A stretch of DNA of 64,000 nucleotides from NCBI RefSeq assembly GCF_001831495.1, contig NZ_CP017689.1:2790001-2854000 (forward strand), read 5' to 3'. The notes under the pieces were generated by a model. That model was not told where the DNA came from and did not search any database. It was given only the letters and a program-made list of their open reading frames with translations. Origin of the DNA: Thalassotalea crassostreae. GTDB taxonomy: Bacteria; Pseudomonadota; Gammaproteobacteria; Enterobacterales; Alteromonadaceae. This document shows positions 1 through 8,780 of the stretch, piece after piece. The translations under genes and the position numbers were made by a program. Within the stretch, counting starts at the first letter, position 1. Every line of letters starts with the position of its first letter.

Positions 1-337
1 GTGAGAAATGACATGAAAGCAGCACGTTTTCTATCGTAGTTAAATAAGGGATCAGGTTAAACATTTGAAATATGACGCCGATATGATCAGCGCGAAATTG
101 GTCTCGTTGGCTTGACGTCATTTTTGATAAATCGTTATCAAGAATTCTCAAATGACCTTGCTGTCCTGCGGTAACGCCGCTTAAAAGACTTAACAAGGTT
201 GTTTTACCACTGCCACTTGGACCTCGTAAAAACAGTTTTTCGCCTTGGACAACGGAAAAATCATCAATCTGAAATTGAAAATCGGCTTTGCTATCCCAAG
301 CAAAAGTTAACTGTGATATATCGATGATGTTACTCAT
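1..337 (-). CDS. ABC transporter ATP-binding protein, N-terminal part (cut by window edge)
   Basis: Reading the minus strand from the ATG at 337 gives 112 codons without a stop. The protein starts MSNIIDISQLTFAW and has a Walker A motif GPSGSGKTT at about residues 39-47 and a Q-loop region (IFQMFNLIPYLT) near residue 95. The Q-loop with FNLIP followed by TTIENV is typical of the LolD/MacB group of ATPases that work with FtsX-type permeases. The Walker B and signature motifs lie beyond the edge. A weak AAGG lies upstream of the start. The partner permease should lie to the left of the window. Substrate unknown. Confidence 0.85.
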   Translation of the reverse strand, partial: MSNIIDISQLTFAWDSKADFQFQIDDFSVVQGEKLFLRGPSGSGKTTLLSLLSGVTAGQQGHLRILDNDLSKMTSSQRDQFRADHIGVIFQMFNLIPYLTTIENVLLSCHFS

Positions 338-535
338 GAACTTACTTACCTTATTGACGATATCGTAAAGCAATACGTTAAAAATTTACCCATAATGAAA
401 AGTAGATAAATGTCTCTTCATTCTTACATTTCAACAACCATTGAACAACATTATTTAACCATTAGAAATCAATTAATTAATGTTTTTAAAACAAGCAGCT
501 AGATGTTATTCATTATAGTCAAAAATACGCTTAAA

Positions 536-1255
536 TCAGTTATCTTTTGCGGCAAAAAAAGACAACTCTTTAGCGCTGAGTTCTCGGCTTTGACCAGGCT
601 TTAATGTTTCATCGAGTGTTAACCGTCCGATGGCATCTCGATGCAGCGCTACAACTTGGTTTCGAAAGCGACCGAACATACGCTTAATCTGATGATAACG
701 CCCTTCAGTTAATGTGACTTGAGCAACATGTTCAGAGATTATTTCTAACTTAGCGGGCTGAGTTGTAATATCCTCAAACTCAAAATACATGCCCCTTGCA
801 AACGCTTCTATCATATCTTCCGTTAGTGGCTTGTCTAAAGTCACTTGATAAGTTTTACTTACTTTTGCTTGCGGGTGCATTAACCGTTGTGAAAACCGGC
901 TATCGTTGGTAAGCAACAATAAACCACTAGAATTTAGATCAAGTCGCCCTAGAATATGCAGTTGATCTTTAAATGGGTAATCGAGCAGGTCAATAACGGT
1001 CTGATGAATGTCATCAGTTGTTGCACTGACGACACCTATCGGTTTGTTGAGAATGATATAATGGGCAGGATTGTCTTGAACGACCATTTCATCGACGGTG
1101 ATGAATGAAAATTTATCGACAATTAAATCGACATCTTTGGCTCTACGGCCATCAACATTCACTTGTTGCTTGGCGAGCAACAAGCGAACATCTTTACGTT
1201 TAATCTTTAACTTTTCTGCCAGTAAAGTATCAAGACGAGATCGACCTAAACTCAT
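536..1255 (-). CDS. rsuA: 16S rRNA pseudouridine synthase, RsuA family
   Basis: Makes a pseudouridine in 16S rRNA (U516 in E. coli). The protein has 239 residues: an S4 RNA-binding domain at about 1-50, then the RsuA/RluB/E/F catalytic domain. The family motif GRLDLNSSGLLLL begins at residue 103, with Asp106 as the expected catalytic residue, and a C-terminal EGRYHQIKRMF motif is present. Length fits RsuA. No strong ribosome binding site precedes the ATG. It stands alone between the ABC gene and the DUF3622 gene, 31 bp from the latter. RsuA is preferred over RluE/RluF from overall sequence feel; the exact target uridine is inferred. Confidence 0.88.
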   Translation of the reverse strand: MSLGRSRLDTLLAEKLKIKRKDVRLLLAKQQVNVDGRRAKDVDLIVDKFSFITVDEMVVQDNPAHYIILNKPIGVVSATTDDIHQTVIDLLDYPFKDQLHILGRLDLNSSGLLLLTNDSRFSQRLMHPQAKVSKTYQVTLDKPLTEDMIEAFARGMYFEFEDITTQPAKLEIISEHVAQVTLTEGRYHQIKRMFGRFRNQVVALHRDAIGRLTLDETLKPGQSRELSAKELSFFAAKDN

Positions 1256-1286
1256 AAAGTTATACGGATACTCTAGTTAAGTTAAT

Positions 1287-1925
1287 CTATTTACCACTGC
1301 GGTAAATATCATTAATTTCATCGGCTCCGTCGACTGTTTGAGAGTTGTCCTCTACTTCTGTTGACTCTTCGGGCGTTTCATTAGCTTTGACCGCTAGTGT
1401 TTTTTTCCCCTGCTTACGCTTCTTTTTTTCTTCTTTTTCAGCAATTGCATCTTCTTCAAGTGCGACTTCAAAATCAAATTTAGGCTTATCTGATAATTCA
1501 TCATCTTCATCATCTTGCATTAATGCTGCGATCTCGGCTTGCTCTGCCGCTGCCAGTAATTGTTCAGGCGTTGCATCTTTATCTAATTCCGCTTCAGCCG
1601 CTTGTTTCGCAAGTTGTTGGGCTTTGGCTTCTTTTTCAGCTTTTTTAAGAGCCTTTTGCTCTGCTTTTTTTGCCGCTAACTCGGGATTATCTAGTAAACG
1701 TTTAGCTCTTTGCTCGGCATTACGTTTGTTTTTCTCAACATGATTAGCAAGAATTTCTGCTAATTGTTTTTCTGCCCATGCGCCACCTTCTGCTTCAGTA
1801 GCAAAGCCAGTTTCACGTTTTGATACGACTTTTTTCTTTGCCGTCGCTTGACGTTGAATTTCAGCAGTCCAAGTACCATTGCGTTTTTCAACAACACGAA
1901 AACTGTATTTTGGGGATTTAGTCAT
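1287..1925 (-). CDS. DUF3622 family protein with long charged tail
   Basis: The first ~65 residues (KYSFRVVEKRNGTWTAEI...KKKVVSKRETGFATEAEG) match the DUF3622 family seen in Vibrio, Shewanella and Colwellia; function unknown. Residues ~65-212 are a highly charged Lys/Glu/Ala-rich segment, probably coiled coil or disordered, ending in an acidic tail. The tail is longer than in the relatives I remember. Low-complexity codons on this strand produce a long Ser-rich antisense reading frame that is not a gene. No signal peptide or membrane segment. Likely cytosolic. Confidence 0.8.
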   Translation of the reverse strand: MTKSPKYSFRVVEKRNGTWTAEIQRQATAKKKVVSKRETGFATEAEGGAWAEKQLAEILANHVEKNKRNAEQRAKRLLDNPELAAKKAEQKALKKAEKEAKAQQLAKQAAEAELDKDATPEQLLAAAEQAEIAALMQDDEDDELSDKPKFDFEVALEEDAIAEKEEKKKRKQGKKTLAVKANETPEESTEVEDNSQTVDGADEINDIYRSGK

Positions 1926-2072
1926 TTACGGGCCTACAAATATTAAAAACAAAGTTGCCATTATTATACAGTAGTAAATTGTAAAAGCTGATAAAATATC
2001 GCCTTGTTTTTAATTACAGTACTTAAACTACATTAGCCTGATTCAATTATTTACGTATCATAGGTAACCTTT

Positions 2073-2594
2073 ATGTCGATAAACCTAAAATATATTTCAA
2101 GTTACCCTGAAGATATTCAGGGGCAAGTAGAAAAGCTGATAAAACAAGAAAAACTGAAAGACTTTCTTCTCAATAAATATCCAATGCCACACCATATCGG
2201 CAATGATAACCAGTTGCGAGAATTTACCATAGCCATAAAAAATCAGTTCCTAAAAAAGTCTCAACCTCTGAGTAAGGTATGTTTCGACGGTAAAATTCAT
2301 GTCATTAACAATGCTTTAGGGCTTCATAGTTATGTTACTCGGGCACATGGCGGTAAGTTAAAGTCGAAAAATGAAATACGTGTCGCATCAATGTTTAAGA
2401 ATACGCCACTGGAATTTTTACAAATGATCGTCGTTCATGAACTTGCACATATTAAAGAGCGCGAGCATAACAAAGCATTTTATAAATTATGCGAACATAT
2501 GTTGCCAAACTATCATCAATTAGAATTTGATTTAAGATTGTATTTAACCCAAGTCGAACATGATGGTCCGCTGTATAAAATCAGCGCAAACTAA
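2073..2594 (+). CDS. YgjP-like (DUF45) zinc metallopeptidase domain protein
   Basis: 173 residues with a HELAH zinc motif at residues 122-126 and a further His at 132 (HELAHIKEREHNKAFY), the hallmark of the YgjP/DUF45 branch of gluzincins. The segment YFxxLCxxMLPxY-like (FYKLCEHMLPNYHQLE) following the motif is also typical of this family. No signal peptide, so probably cytosolic. The substrate is unknown. It is the first of two plus-strand genes; the next gene (Nudix) starts 74 bp later after a low-complexity AATCAA-rich spacer. Confidence 0.8.
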   Translation: MSINLKYISSYPEDIQGQVEKLIKQEKLKDFLLNKYPMPHHIGNDNQLREFTIAIKNQFLKKSQPLSKVCFDGKIHVINNALGLHSYVTRAHGGKLKSKNEIRVASMFKNTPLEFLQMIVVHELAHIKEREHNKAFYKLCEHMLPNYHQLEFDLRLYLTQVEHDGPLYKISAN

Positions 2595-2668
2595 GGCAAA
2601 CACAGGCGCAATCAAAATCAAAATCAATATCAAAAACAGCAATAAATAGTTAAATAAGCGAAAATAAT

Positions 2669-3187
2669 ATGCGACTTTTACGAAGTACCAGACACCCGAA
2701 TATTACCAACCAATGCGATACTAGCTTTCATCGTCAGGCGGCGCGAGGCATTATTTTAAATGGTGAAGATATATTGTTACTTTATACCGAATGCTACCAT
2801 GATTACTCTTTGCCTGGTGGCGGTGTCGATGAAAGTGAAAATTTTCAGCAAGGGTTAGTCAGAGAGCTAATTGAAGAGACTGGCGCAAAAAATATTCGCA
2901 ACATTAAACCTTTCGGTCGCTATGAAGAGTTTCGTCCTTGGTATAAAGATGACTTCGATATTATGCACATGGAATCGTTTTGCTATACCTGTGAGATTGA
3001 TGATGATTTAGGTCCAAACAAACTTGAACCTCACGAATTAGAAAACGGCATGACGCCTATGTGGGTCAATATTTATCAGGCAATTCGCCACAATGAAAAT
3101 ACTATCGCTAACAGCGACAAAAAAGGTATGTCGATTGAACGAGAGACGTTTCTATTGAAACTTATTGCCAAAGAGTTAATTGCTTAG
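2669..3187 (+). CDS. Nudix hydrolase
   Basis: Hydrolyses a nucleoside diphosphate linked to some other moiety; the substrate cannot be told. The complete Nudix box (G-x5-E-x7-R-E-x2-E-E-x-G) spans residues 51-73 (GGVDESENFQQG then LVRELIEETGA). 172 residues, a single Nudix fold without extra domains, no export signal. The start ATG lies 8 bp after an AAGCGAAA sequence, a weak ribosome binding site. It ends in a gap containing TTTGCG hexamer repeats. Confidence 0.88.
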   Translation: MRLLRSTRHPNITNQCDTSFHRQAARGIILNGEDILLLYTECYHDYSLPGGGVDESENFQQGLVRELIEETGAKNIRNIKPFGRYEEFRPWYKDDFDIMHMESFCYTCEIDDDLGPNKLEPHELENGMTPMWVNIYQAIRHNENTIANSDKKGMSIERETFLLKLIAKELIA

Positions 3188-3189
3188 CG

Positions 3190-3216
3190 CTTTCGTTTGC
3201 GTTTGCGTTTGCGTTT
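3190..3216. repeat. Short tandem repeat of the hexamer TTTGCG after a stop codon
   Basis: Directly after the Nudix stop codon the sequence runs through about four imperfect copies of TTTGCG (first copy TTTCGT). It is non-coding and sits between convergent genes. Similar post-stop short repeats occur at several other places in the window. Confidence 0.7.
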
Positions 3217-3270
3217 TAAAGCCTATAGTTTTTTTGCCCTCTCTAGCGCACTGTATGGACAACTTCGTGG

Positions 3271-3606
3271 TTATTGCCCACAACACTTTTTAAACTTTTT
3301 GCCACTTCCACAACTGCATGGGTCATTACGCTTAGGTGTTTTTTCAAATACTTGAGTTTTGGGCTTATTCATTACTGCATCTAGCTCAAGCAGGTTTTCC
3401 TCTGCATCTTCATCTATTGTGATATTCGCAATAAAATCATGCTCTTCAATAATCGCTAATACTTCGGCATAACGTTGTTCGTTAACCACAGTTAGATTCA
3501 ACGGCTGCGCTGCACTACCAAGCTTGGTTGCCGGTTTAGGCGCATAGCCAGCTTTACCATAATTCCCCATGATATCAGGGCGACCTTTAAAGAAAAATTT
3601 AGACAT
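3271..3606 (-). CDS. SEC-C metal-binding motif protein (PBPRA1643-type)
   Basis: 111 residues. The C-terminus carries a SEC-C zinc motif, [15 protein letters not shown], with Cys97, Cys99, Cys108 and Cys109 as ligands, like the tail of SecA. The N-terminus ([21 protein letters not shown]) matches a small marine gammaproteobacterial family described as PBPRA1643-type SWIM/SEC-C proteins. Function unknown. Its start is 46 bp from the stop of the HNH gene upstream, separated by a 9-bp tandem repeat, so the two may be cotranscribed. Confidence 0.82.
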   Translation of the reverse strand: MSKFFFKGRPDIMGNYGKAGYAPKPATKLGSAAQPLNLTVVNEQRYAEVLAIIEEHDFIANITIDEDAEENLLELDAVMNKPKTQVFEKTPKRNDPCSCGSGKKFKKCCGQ

Positions 3607-3609
3607 TAG

Positions 3610-3656
3610 TAATTCTCATTTTTATCATTTCTGTCATTTCTGTCATTTCTATCATT
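3610..3656. repeat. 9-bp tandem repeat (consensus TCATTTCTG) between two genes
   Basis: The gap between the SEC-C gene and the HNH gene consists of four to five imperfect copies of TCATTTCTG (variants TCATTTTTA, TCATTTCTA). The last unit runs into the stop codon of the HNH gene. No gene or terminator-like stem is visible. Confidence 0.75.
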
Positions 3657-3996
3657 TTTTGAGCATCGATTTTAGATCGGCAAAAGGGTTGTAGGTTGCA
3701 CTATCTTGATTGTGATCGCCGGCAGTAACTTCCCGAGTGTATTGTTCTTGATCAGTATATTTTGCATGTTCATTGTCATGACAATAAATACACAATAACT
3801 CCCAATTGCTGCCATCATTGGGATTATTAGTATGATCATGATCTAAGTGGTGTACAGTTAACTCGCGAATATTTGAATATTCAAACTCACGTGCACAACG
3901 ACCACAAACCCAAGGGAATAATTTTAATGCCTGATCTCTGTAACCGGCTTCTTTGCGTTTATAATTGGCACTCGTACCAAACTTATCTGATGACAT
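3652..3996 (-). CDS. yajD: YajD-type HNH nuclease family protein
   Basis: A small HNH-fold protein resembling E. coli YajD, for which no substrate is established. Visible zinc/active-site pattern (numbered from the upstream ATG at 4011): Cys36-x2-Cys39, HHLDHDH at 54-60, Cys74-x2-Cys77 and His82. The segment GSNWELLCIYCHDNEH and the tail YNPFADLKSM are near-identical in style to YajD. I choose the ATG at 3996 because GGAGAG sits 5-6 bases before it; an ATG at 4011 with AAGG is the alternative and would add five residues. Confidence 0.85.
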   Translation of the reverse strand: MSSDKFGTSANYKRKEAGYRDQALKLFPWVCGRCAREFEYSNIRELTVHHLDHDHTNNPNDGSNWELLCIYCHDNEHAKYTDQEQYTREVTAGDHNQDSATYNPFADLKSMLKK

Positions 3997-4159
3997 AACT
4001 CTCTCCAACATTGACCTTGATGATCATAACAATTCCGAAAGGCCTTGTGTACGAATATATCCAGCTCACCAGGATAATTTATCAATGATTATACAAGCGA
4101 AGATGGAAAACTATTGATATAATCTGTTGATACTTAAAATACAGAGACTACACATTTTC

Positions 4160-4633
4160 ATGAGTTATATTGCTATCGATGATCTTAAACACGGTTGGGC
4201 TTTTCGTTTTAAAGCTCTGCCTATCAGTGAACTAGATCTAAAAGCTATAAAACCTATGTCCACAGATCGCTCGACAGGGTTGTGGTCACAATTCATCTCT
4301 AGGCAAGTAGATCACCCTGACTTTTTCAAAAAAGGAGATTGGCCTTTTGATGAGAATAATTGGACAGAAACTGGCGAGTGGCAAACCCGCTGGGAAAGTG
4401 ATGACGACAGTCTTCCTGAAGAAATAATGCAAGCCATCGACTGGCAAGATAATACCACGGTTTATTACTGCAATAGTCGCAAGCAAGTTATCGAATGCAA
4501 TTGGGGTGCCTTTAAGCGTTGTTGGAAGAACTTTTTAATGATGGATGACGGCCCAATTCTAATCGGCAAGAAACGACCTGAAGCGATACAGTTTTTGCAA
4601 AGCGGTCAATTTAAAATTGGCCGAAAGTCTTAA
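4160..4633 (+). CDS. DUF2947 family protein
   Basis: 157 residues from the ATG at 4160. The pattern IxDLKHGWAFRFKALPIS near the start, a central DWPFxxxxWxExGxW, and a conserved FKRCWKNFLMMDDGPIL then LQSGQFKIG near the end match the gammaproteobacterial DUF2947 family; function unknown. A longer frame would start at a TTG (4127) and add 11 residues, but the family begins at MSYIA, so the ATG is preferred. Acidic, soluble, no export signal. It precedes rlmF by 15 bp, so cotranscription is likely. Confidence 0.82.
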   Translation: MSYIAIDDLKHGWAFRFKALPISELDLKAIKPMSTDRSTGLWSQFISRQVDHPDFFKKGDWPFDENNWTETGEWQTRWESDDDSLPEEIMQAIDWQDNTTVYYCNSRKQVIECNWGAFKRCWKNFLMMDDGPILIGKKRPEAIQFLQSGQFKIGRKS

Positions 4634-4648
4634 TTTCTAAACAATAAT

Positions 4649-5614
4649 ATGCATCCTCGCAATCGTTATAAAAAAGACTACAACTTTGACGTTTTAGCTG
4701 CTGCTAATCCAAACTTAAAGCCTTTTGTCAAAGTCAGTCGAGAAAAACACACCATTGATTTTTCTGATGCTAAAGCCGTTATTGAACTTAACAAAGCAAT
4801 GCTTTATTGCGATTATCAGTTAAAACATTGGAGCTTGCCTGCAGGTTATTTATGTCCGCCAATCCCTGGTCGACTAGATTATATTCATCACCTTGCTGAT
4901 TTATTATTTAATACCAACAATAATAGAAAACCAAAAGCAGGCTCGGTTAAAGCTCTCGATTTAGGCACTGGAGCAAGTCTTGTGTATCCAATATTGGGCA
5001 ATCGAGAATATGATTGGCACTTTATCAGTAGCGATATTGACCCTGTATCGATTAAAAACTGCCAAGCGATAATTGACGGTAATAGACTAGAGAATATAGA
5101 GACTCGCCAGCAAGATAACGCTAAGAATTATTTTAATAACATCATCCAAAAACATGAGCTTATTGATATCACTTTGTGCAACCCGCCGTTTCATTCATCG
5201 CAGCAAGATGCGGATAAAGGTACGAGTCGAAAATGGCAAAATCTAAATAAAAGCGCTACTAGAAGCGCCGATGAAAAACTAGCTAAAGATAGTAATAACA
5301 GGCAAAGAAGCTCTGCCGTTAAACTTAATTTTGGCGGCCAAAATGCAGAACTATTTTGCGATGGTGGAGAGGTGACCTTCGTTCGTAGAATGATTAATGA
5401 AAGTAAATATTTTCAGCAACAAGTTTTATGGTTTAGCTGTTTGATCTCAAAAAAAGAAAATTTAAAACCATTAAAGCAAACGCTTAAAAAGGCAGGTGTT
5501 ACTATCAGCAAAACAGTGACAATGGCCCAAGGAAATAAAACTAGCCGCTTTATCGCCTGGACATTTAAAACCCCAGAGCAACAGCGCGACTGGTCAAAGC
5601 AACGCTTTAGTTGA
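4649..5614 (+). CDS. rlmF: 23S rRNA (adenine(1618)-N6)-methyltransferase RlmF
   Basis: Methylates N6 of A1618 of 23S rRNA using S-adenosylmethionine. 321 residues. The N-terminal MHPRNRY and the LPxGxLCPPIPGRLDYIH segment (62-82) are characteristic of RlmF. The SAM-binding motif DLGTG is at 104-108, SSDID at 127-131, and the N6-adenine catalytic motif NPPF is at 178-181. The C-terminal half contains GGxxAELxxxGGE-type sequence seen in the family. Immediately downstream of the DUF2947 gene. Confidence 0.92.
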   Translation: MHPRNRYKKDYNFDVLAAANPNLKPFVKVSREKHTIDFSDAKAVIELNKAMLYCDYQLKHWSLPAGYLCPPIPGRLDYIHHLADLLFNTNNNRKPKAGSVKALDLGTGASLVYPILGNREYDWHFISSDIDPVSIKNCQAIIDGNRLENIETRQQDNAKNYFNNIIQKHELIDITLCNPPFHSSQQDADKGTSRKWQNLNKSATRSADEKLAKDSNNRQRSSAVKLNFGGQNAELFCDGGEVTFVRRMINESKYFQQQVLWFSCLISKKENLKPLKQTLKKAGVTISKTVTMAQGNKTSRFIAWTFKTPEQQRDWSKQRFS

Positions 5615-5697
5615 ATACAGCTAACCTACCCCACGAGGAATAAACAACAGCTAAACAGCGGCTGACCATTGACATTGTCGGAGCCTAAAAAACCGTA

Positions 5698-6114
5698 CTA
5701 ATCGAGCATATTCATCGCACGTAATTCTCTTTCCGTTTGACCTATCAATTGCTCTGTTGTTTTACCATGAGCAACGGGAGCTCTGGTTTTTGGATCAACC
5801 TGAACGAAAACAATATCATCGGCAAAACAGATAGTTTTTTTTGTCGCTTTATTTCTTACTAAACAGCTAACTGTGATTGATGTTCGACCTACTGCTTTTG
5901 TCACTAATCCAAATTCAACGATATCGCCTTGTAACGCCGGTGATTCAAAATTTATTTCACCAATATGTTTAGTGACCAAAACATTGGTTTCTAATTTACA
6001 AATTGCGTATATTGCGGCCTCTTCATCAATCCATTCTAAGGCCCTGCCACCAAAAAGTGAGTTAGCGTAATTTAAGTCATTTGGCATCACCAATCGGCGG
6101 GATAAAAAGCGCAT
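5698..6114 (-). CDS. Acyl-CoA thioesterase, hotdog fold (YciA-like)
   Basis: 138 residues, single hotdog domain. The opening MPNDLNYANSLFGGRALEWIDEEAA is the typical N-terminal helix of YciA/BACH acyl-CoA hydrolases, where the Asn and the acidic residues of the central helix carry out catalysis (Asn18 and Asp30 here, by family analogy). The family hydrolyses acyl-CoA to free CoA and acid; chain-length preference is unknown. Stand-alone, about 140 bp downstream of the hydrolase gene on the same strand. Confidence 0.83.
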   Translation of the reverse strand: MRFLSRRLVMPNDLNYANSLFGGRALEWIDEEAAIYAICKLETNVLVTKHIGEINFESPALQGDIVEFGLVTKAVGRTSITVSCLVRNKATKKTICFADDIVFVQVDPKTRAPVAHGKTTEQLIGQTERELRAMNMLD

Positions 6115-6257
6115 ATTGAATCCTTAGTCTTTAATTGGTCGTTGCTCTTAACGACGGTATTTATATGTTTATTTTGTGATTGTAATTTTTAGTATAGCAA
6201 TCAAATATTTAATTCAAAGGTTTATCTAAAACCGAGACCATCATTTGCGCGGACTAG

Positions 6258-7181
6258 TTAAAGCGAATTAAGCCAGTGAATAATTTTAGGGAAGTGGTCT
6301 TCATGGGCGCGAGGGTGAGTTAAAATATTATTGTGGTCATAATCGACTAAGTTTCCATTTTGCTTGCTTAGCAAAGTAAACTTGGCACTTTTATCATTAC
6401 ACTCTTTAATAAAGTGCTTAACATCTATCTGATTACCCAATATCGTATCTCTGATACCCGTTAAGTGCCACGTTGGTGGCCAGCTAAATTCCTGTGCAGC
6501 ACTAAAGTAATCAAAGCCATCAAACGGATCATGCCAGTCGCTAATATTGACCCAAGCAACACAATGGGCAAGCGAGCCAAGCGTTTCATTATCGGCCCCA
6601 AATTTAAGCGCTTTGGCATCTAAATAACCTTTACGTTTAGCAATTTTAGGGGCTAGCCAATTCCAGAAAAAATCGAGTTTTAATCGTTTCTCAAAGCTTT
6701 TATGAATAATAGATCGTTTGCTGGCAAAACAAAGATTAGAACGAACTTTGTCGGTTAATTCAGGATGTCGAACTAAAACACTTGCGACAAGTACCCCACC
6801 CCAAGAGTGGCTTACTAAATGTAATGATTGTTTTGTTTTGGCGGCAATATAATCTATCGCTTTTGGGATATCTTCAGTAATACTCTCGTATTGACCATGA
6901 TCAGCTTCAACGTTAATCAGCGGTATACTCTTACCACGGCCGCGAAGGTCTAATACATAAACATCAAATCCTTGTTCAGCCAAATAGCAACCAAAGCCTT
7001 TGCCACTTTCAGAGTAAAATATTCGGCCGTTTTCGATCATGCCGTGAACCATCAATACCGGGACACCACCTTGGCATTTATAAATATGACGAAGATGCAA
7101 CTTATAATCACTTTGCTCTATGAAAATAGATTTTTGTTCAACGATATCTTTAGTTTTTGTCGCTGAAATATTATTGCTCAC
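6258..7181 (-). CDS. Alpha/beta hydrolase
   Basis: 307 residues. Oxyanion-hole region VHGM at 45-48, DLRGRG at 78-83, and nucleophile elbow SHSWGG with Ser126. The likely acid and His are in the C-terminal part (GIRDTILG and DYDHNNIL segments). This is the serine hydrolase/lipase-esterase family; the substrate cannot be deduced. No signal peptide. Its stop lies about 140 bp from the thioesterase gene, so shared transcription is possible but not shown. Confidence 0.82.
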   Translation of the reverse strand: MSNNISATKTKDIVEQKSIFIEQSDYKLHLRHIYKCQGGVPVLMVHGMIENGRIFYSESGKGFGCYLAEQGFDVYVLDLRGRGKSIPLINVEADHGQYESITEDIPKAIDYIAAKTKQSLHLVSHSWGGVLVASVLVRHPELTDKVRSNLCFASKRSIIHKSFEKRLKLDFFWNWLAPKIAKRKGYLDAKALKFGADNETLGSLAHCVAWVNISDWHDPFDGFDYFSAAQEFSWPPTWHLTGIRDTILGNQIDVKHFIKECNDKSAKFTLLSKQNGNLVDYDHNNILTHPRAHEDHFPKIIHWLNSL

Positions 7182-7307
7182 GTGAACAGGACTCTACAAA
7201 TGGAATGATTTATTAACTAAACATAACGCAAACCAACAGGTATGACCAGATTTCATTAAAAGATAATTATATAGAGCTTTTAATAATCGGCGACTTATAT
7301 AACTAAG

Positions 7308-8177
7308 TTAATTAATCCTTTTATCACTTTGCATTAGTGTCCACTTAAAGCCAAGAATTGCAGCATAGGTAAAATCATCTTGATATAAAGGACTATCTTC
7401 GTTTTCAGCGCCTTGCCATAAACCGAATTGCACACCAAACATGATTAAAAACTTAGGGCTTATATTTACTCGATTAGCAATTGAAAACTTACTACCAAGA
7501 TAACCTGCGGAGCTTTCATAAAAGCCGCGCTGCTCTGTAACATATTGCTGCTCGACATCATAAAAGTACTGATGTGTTTCCTTTGTTGCCCAAATCGACG
7601 AGAAACTTAAAAAGAAACGGGAGTTATCGAAAAACACGTTATCTCTTCTAAAAGCGATTTCAGGTTGAAACAAATAACCACGATGCTCTACAGACTCAAA
7701 GTCAGTAGAAAATACCGAACGAAATTGCAAATTAAGCCAGGTTTCATCAGCAGCGCCTGAGTCTAATAAAAAACTAGCTTTAGGGCCTACTTCCATCATC
7801 ACATCTAAATCAGGCATCCCTTCTCTAATTTTTGATTTATCTGAATCGGCGTTAAAGGCTCCGCCTAATGAAACATCGAGTTTAAACCTTTCTTTCTCAA
7901 CCGCAATAGCTTTGACGATAGACTCGTCACCAAGGCGAATTTTTTCACCACGATAGATAGCAAACGGTATCGGCAAAAATTTATTTTGATAATCTTTAGC
8001 GGCAGGGTAAATAGGGCCACGAAAAGCTGCGGTAAAAACTCCAGCTTCCCAACGTGGTTTACCAGCAGATGTATCAACCGACATAAGGGTACCATCATTT
8101 GCCCAGGCAAACTGAATACAGCTTAGTAATAAACAGCTTATGACAAATTGTCGAGTTAGCGCAGTAAAATATTCCAT
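7308..8177 (-). CDS. MipA/OmpV family outer-membrane protein
   Basis: 289 residues with a signal peptide (hydrophobic stretch ending in WAND around residue 27). The mature part has alternating aromatic/hydrophobic beta strands and the early pattern KPRWEAGVFTAAFRGPxYPAAKDYQNKFLPIPFAIYRG, diagnostic for MipA/OmpV. Such proteins are outer-membrane beta barrels; MipA was linked to murein enzymes in E. coli, but the role here is unknown. The end KWTLMQSDKRIN lacks the usual terminal Phe. Confidence 0.8.
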   Translation of the reverse strand: MEYFTALTRQFVISCLLLSCIQFAWANDGTLMSVDTSAGKPRWEAGVFTAAFRGPIYPAAKDYQNKFLPIPFAIYRGEKIRLGDESIVKAIAVEKERFKLDVSLGGAFNADSDKSKIREGMPDLDVMMEVGPKASFLLDSGAADETWLNLQFRSVFSTDFESVEHRGYLFQPEIAFRRDNVFFDNSRFFLSFSSIWATKETHQYFYDVEQQYVTEQRGFYESSAGYLGSKFSIANRVNISPKFLIMFGVQFGLWQGAENEDSPLYQDDFTYAAILGFKWTLMQSDKRIN

Positions 8178-8289
8178 TAATTCTTATTTTAAATAGTTGT
8201 TAGCGTAAGTTGTTAACATTAGTTATGAGACCCTAAAAAGCTCCATATACTTTACGTTATCATCTAAATATTAGATCAGTATCAATAAG

Positions 8290-8634
8290 CTAATTAAGCT
8301 CTAATGCAACACCATCAAACTTAATGCCCTGCCAACCTGTTTTGATAAAGTTTCGAATATTGCCATGATCATCACCGTTTGGGTGCTCTAGCACATCAAC
8401 ACGATAATAGTCACCAAAGCAATGTAGGGTCTGTTGCTCGGTTAAGTTGTTTAATTGAGCAAATGCAAAAATCTTACACGACCCTTCATTAGTGCCACTT
8501 GCATTGTCTAATTCACCGTTAACAAACTGACTTGCTTGATAGCGATAGTTATCTGCAATCACTTGCATCGTCTGGGCAAAGGAAACGGTCTGCGGGTTAC
8601 TTTCTAATAATTCAATAAACTGGGTTAATGTCAT
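8290..8634 (-). CDS. HopJ type III effector-like protein
   Basis: 114 residues matching the small HopJ family: FIELLESNPQTVSFAQTMQVI near the start, NxxGTNEGSCKIFAFAQLN centrally and FGDYYRVDVLEHPNGDDHGNIRNFI at the end. The family was named after a Pseudomonas syringae effector but is common in free-living marine bacteria that lack type III secretion, so the effector name should not be taken as function. Single gene, no neighbours of related function. Confidence 0.85.
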   Translation of the reverse strand: MTLTQFIELLESNPQTVSFAQTMQVIADNYRYQASQFVNGELDNASGTNEGSCKIFAFAQLNNLTEQQTLHCFGDYYRVDVLEHPNGDDHGNIRNFIKTGWQGIKFDGVALELN

Positions 8635-8780
8635 GTAATTATCTCTTTGATGTTAACTTACAATAGTGAGACGGAAAATAGTTGCGTAAAAGCGCTCAGA
8701 TCACGCCTTTAGCAATTTTAAAACACACATTAATCTAATATTAACTCAACTTAAAGAGGTAATTTACTAATAGTGAACCG

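Noticed and set aside
1345..1743. Plus-strand Ser-rich frame of 132 codons
   Set aside because: Antisense of the Lys/Glu/Ala-rich DUF3622 tail; composition is an artefact of that strand.
8290..8634. Type III secretion effector
   Set aside because: The HopJ family occurs widely in bacteria without type III secretion; no secretion genes here.
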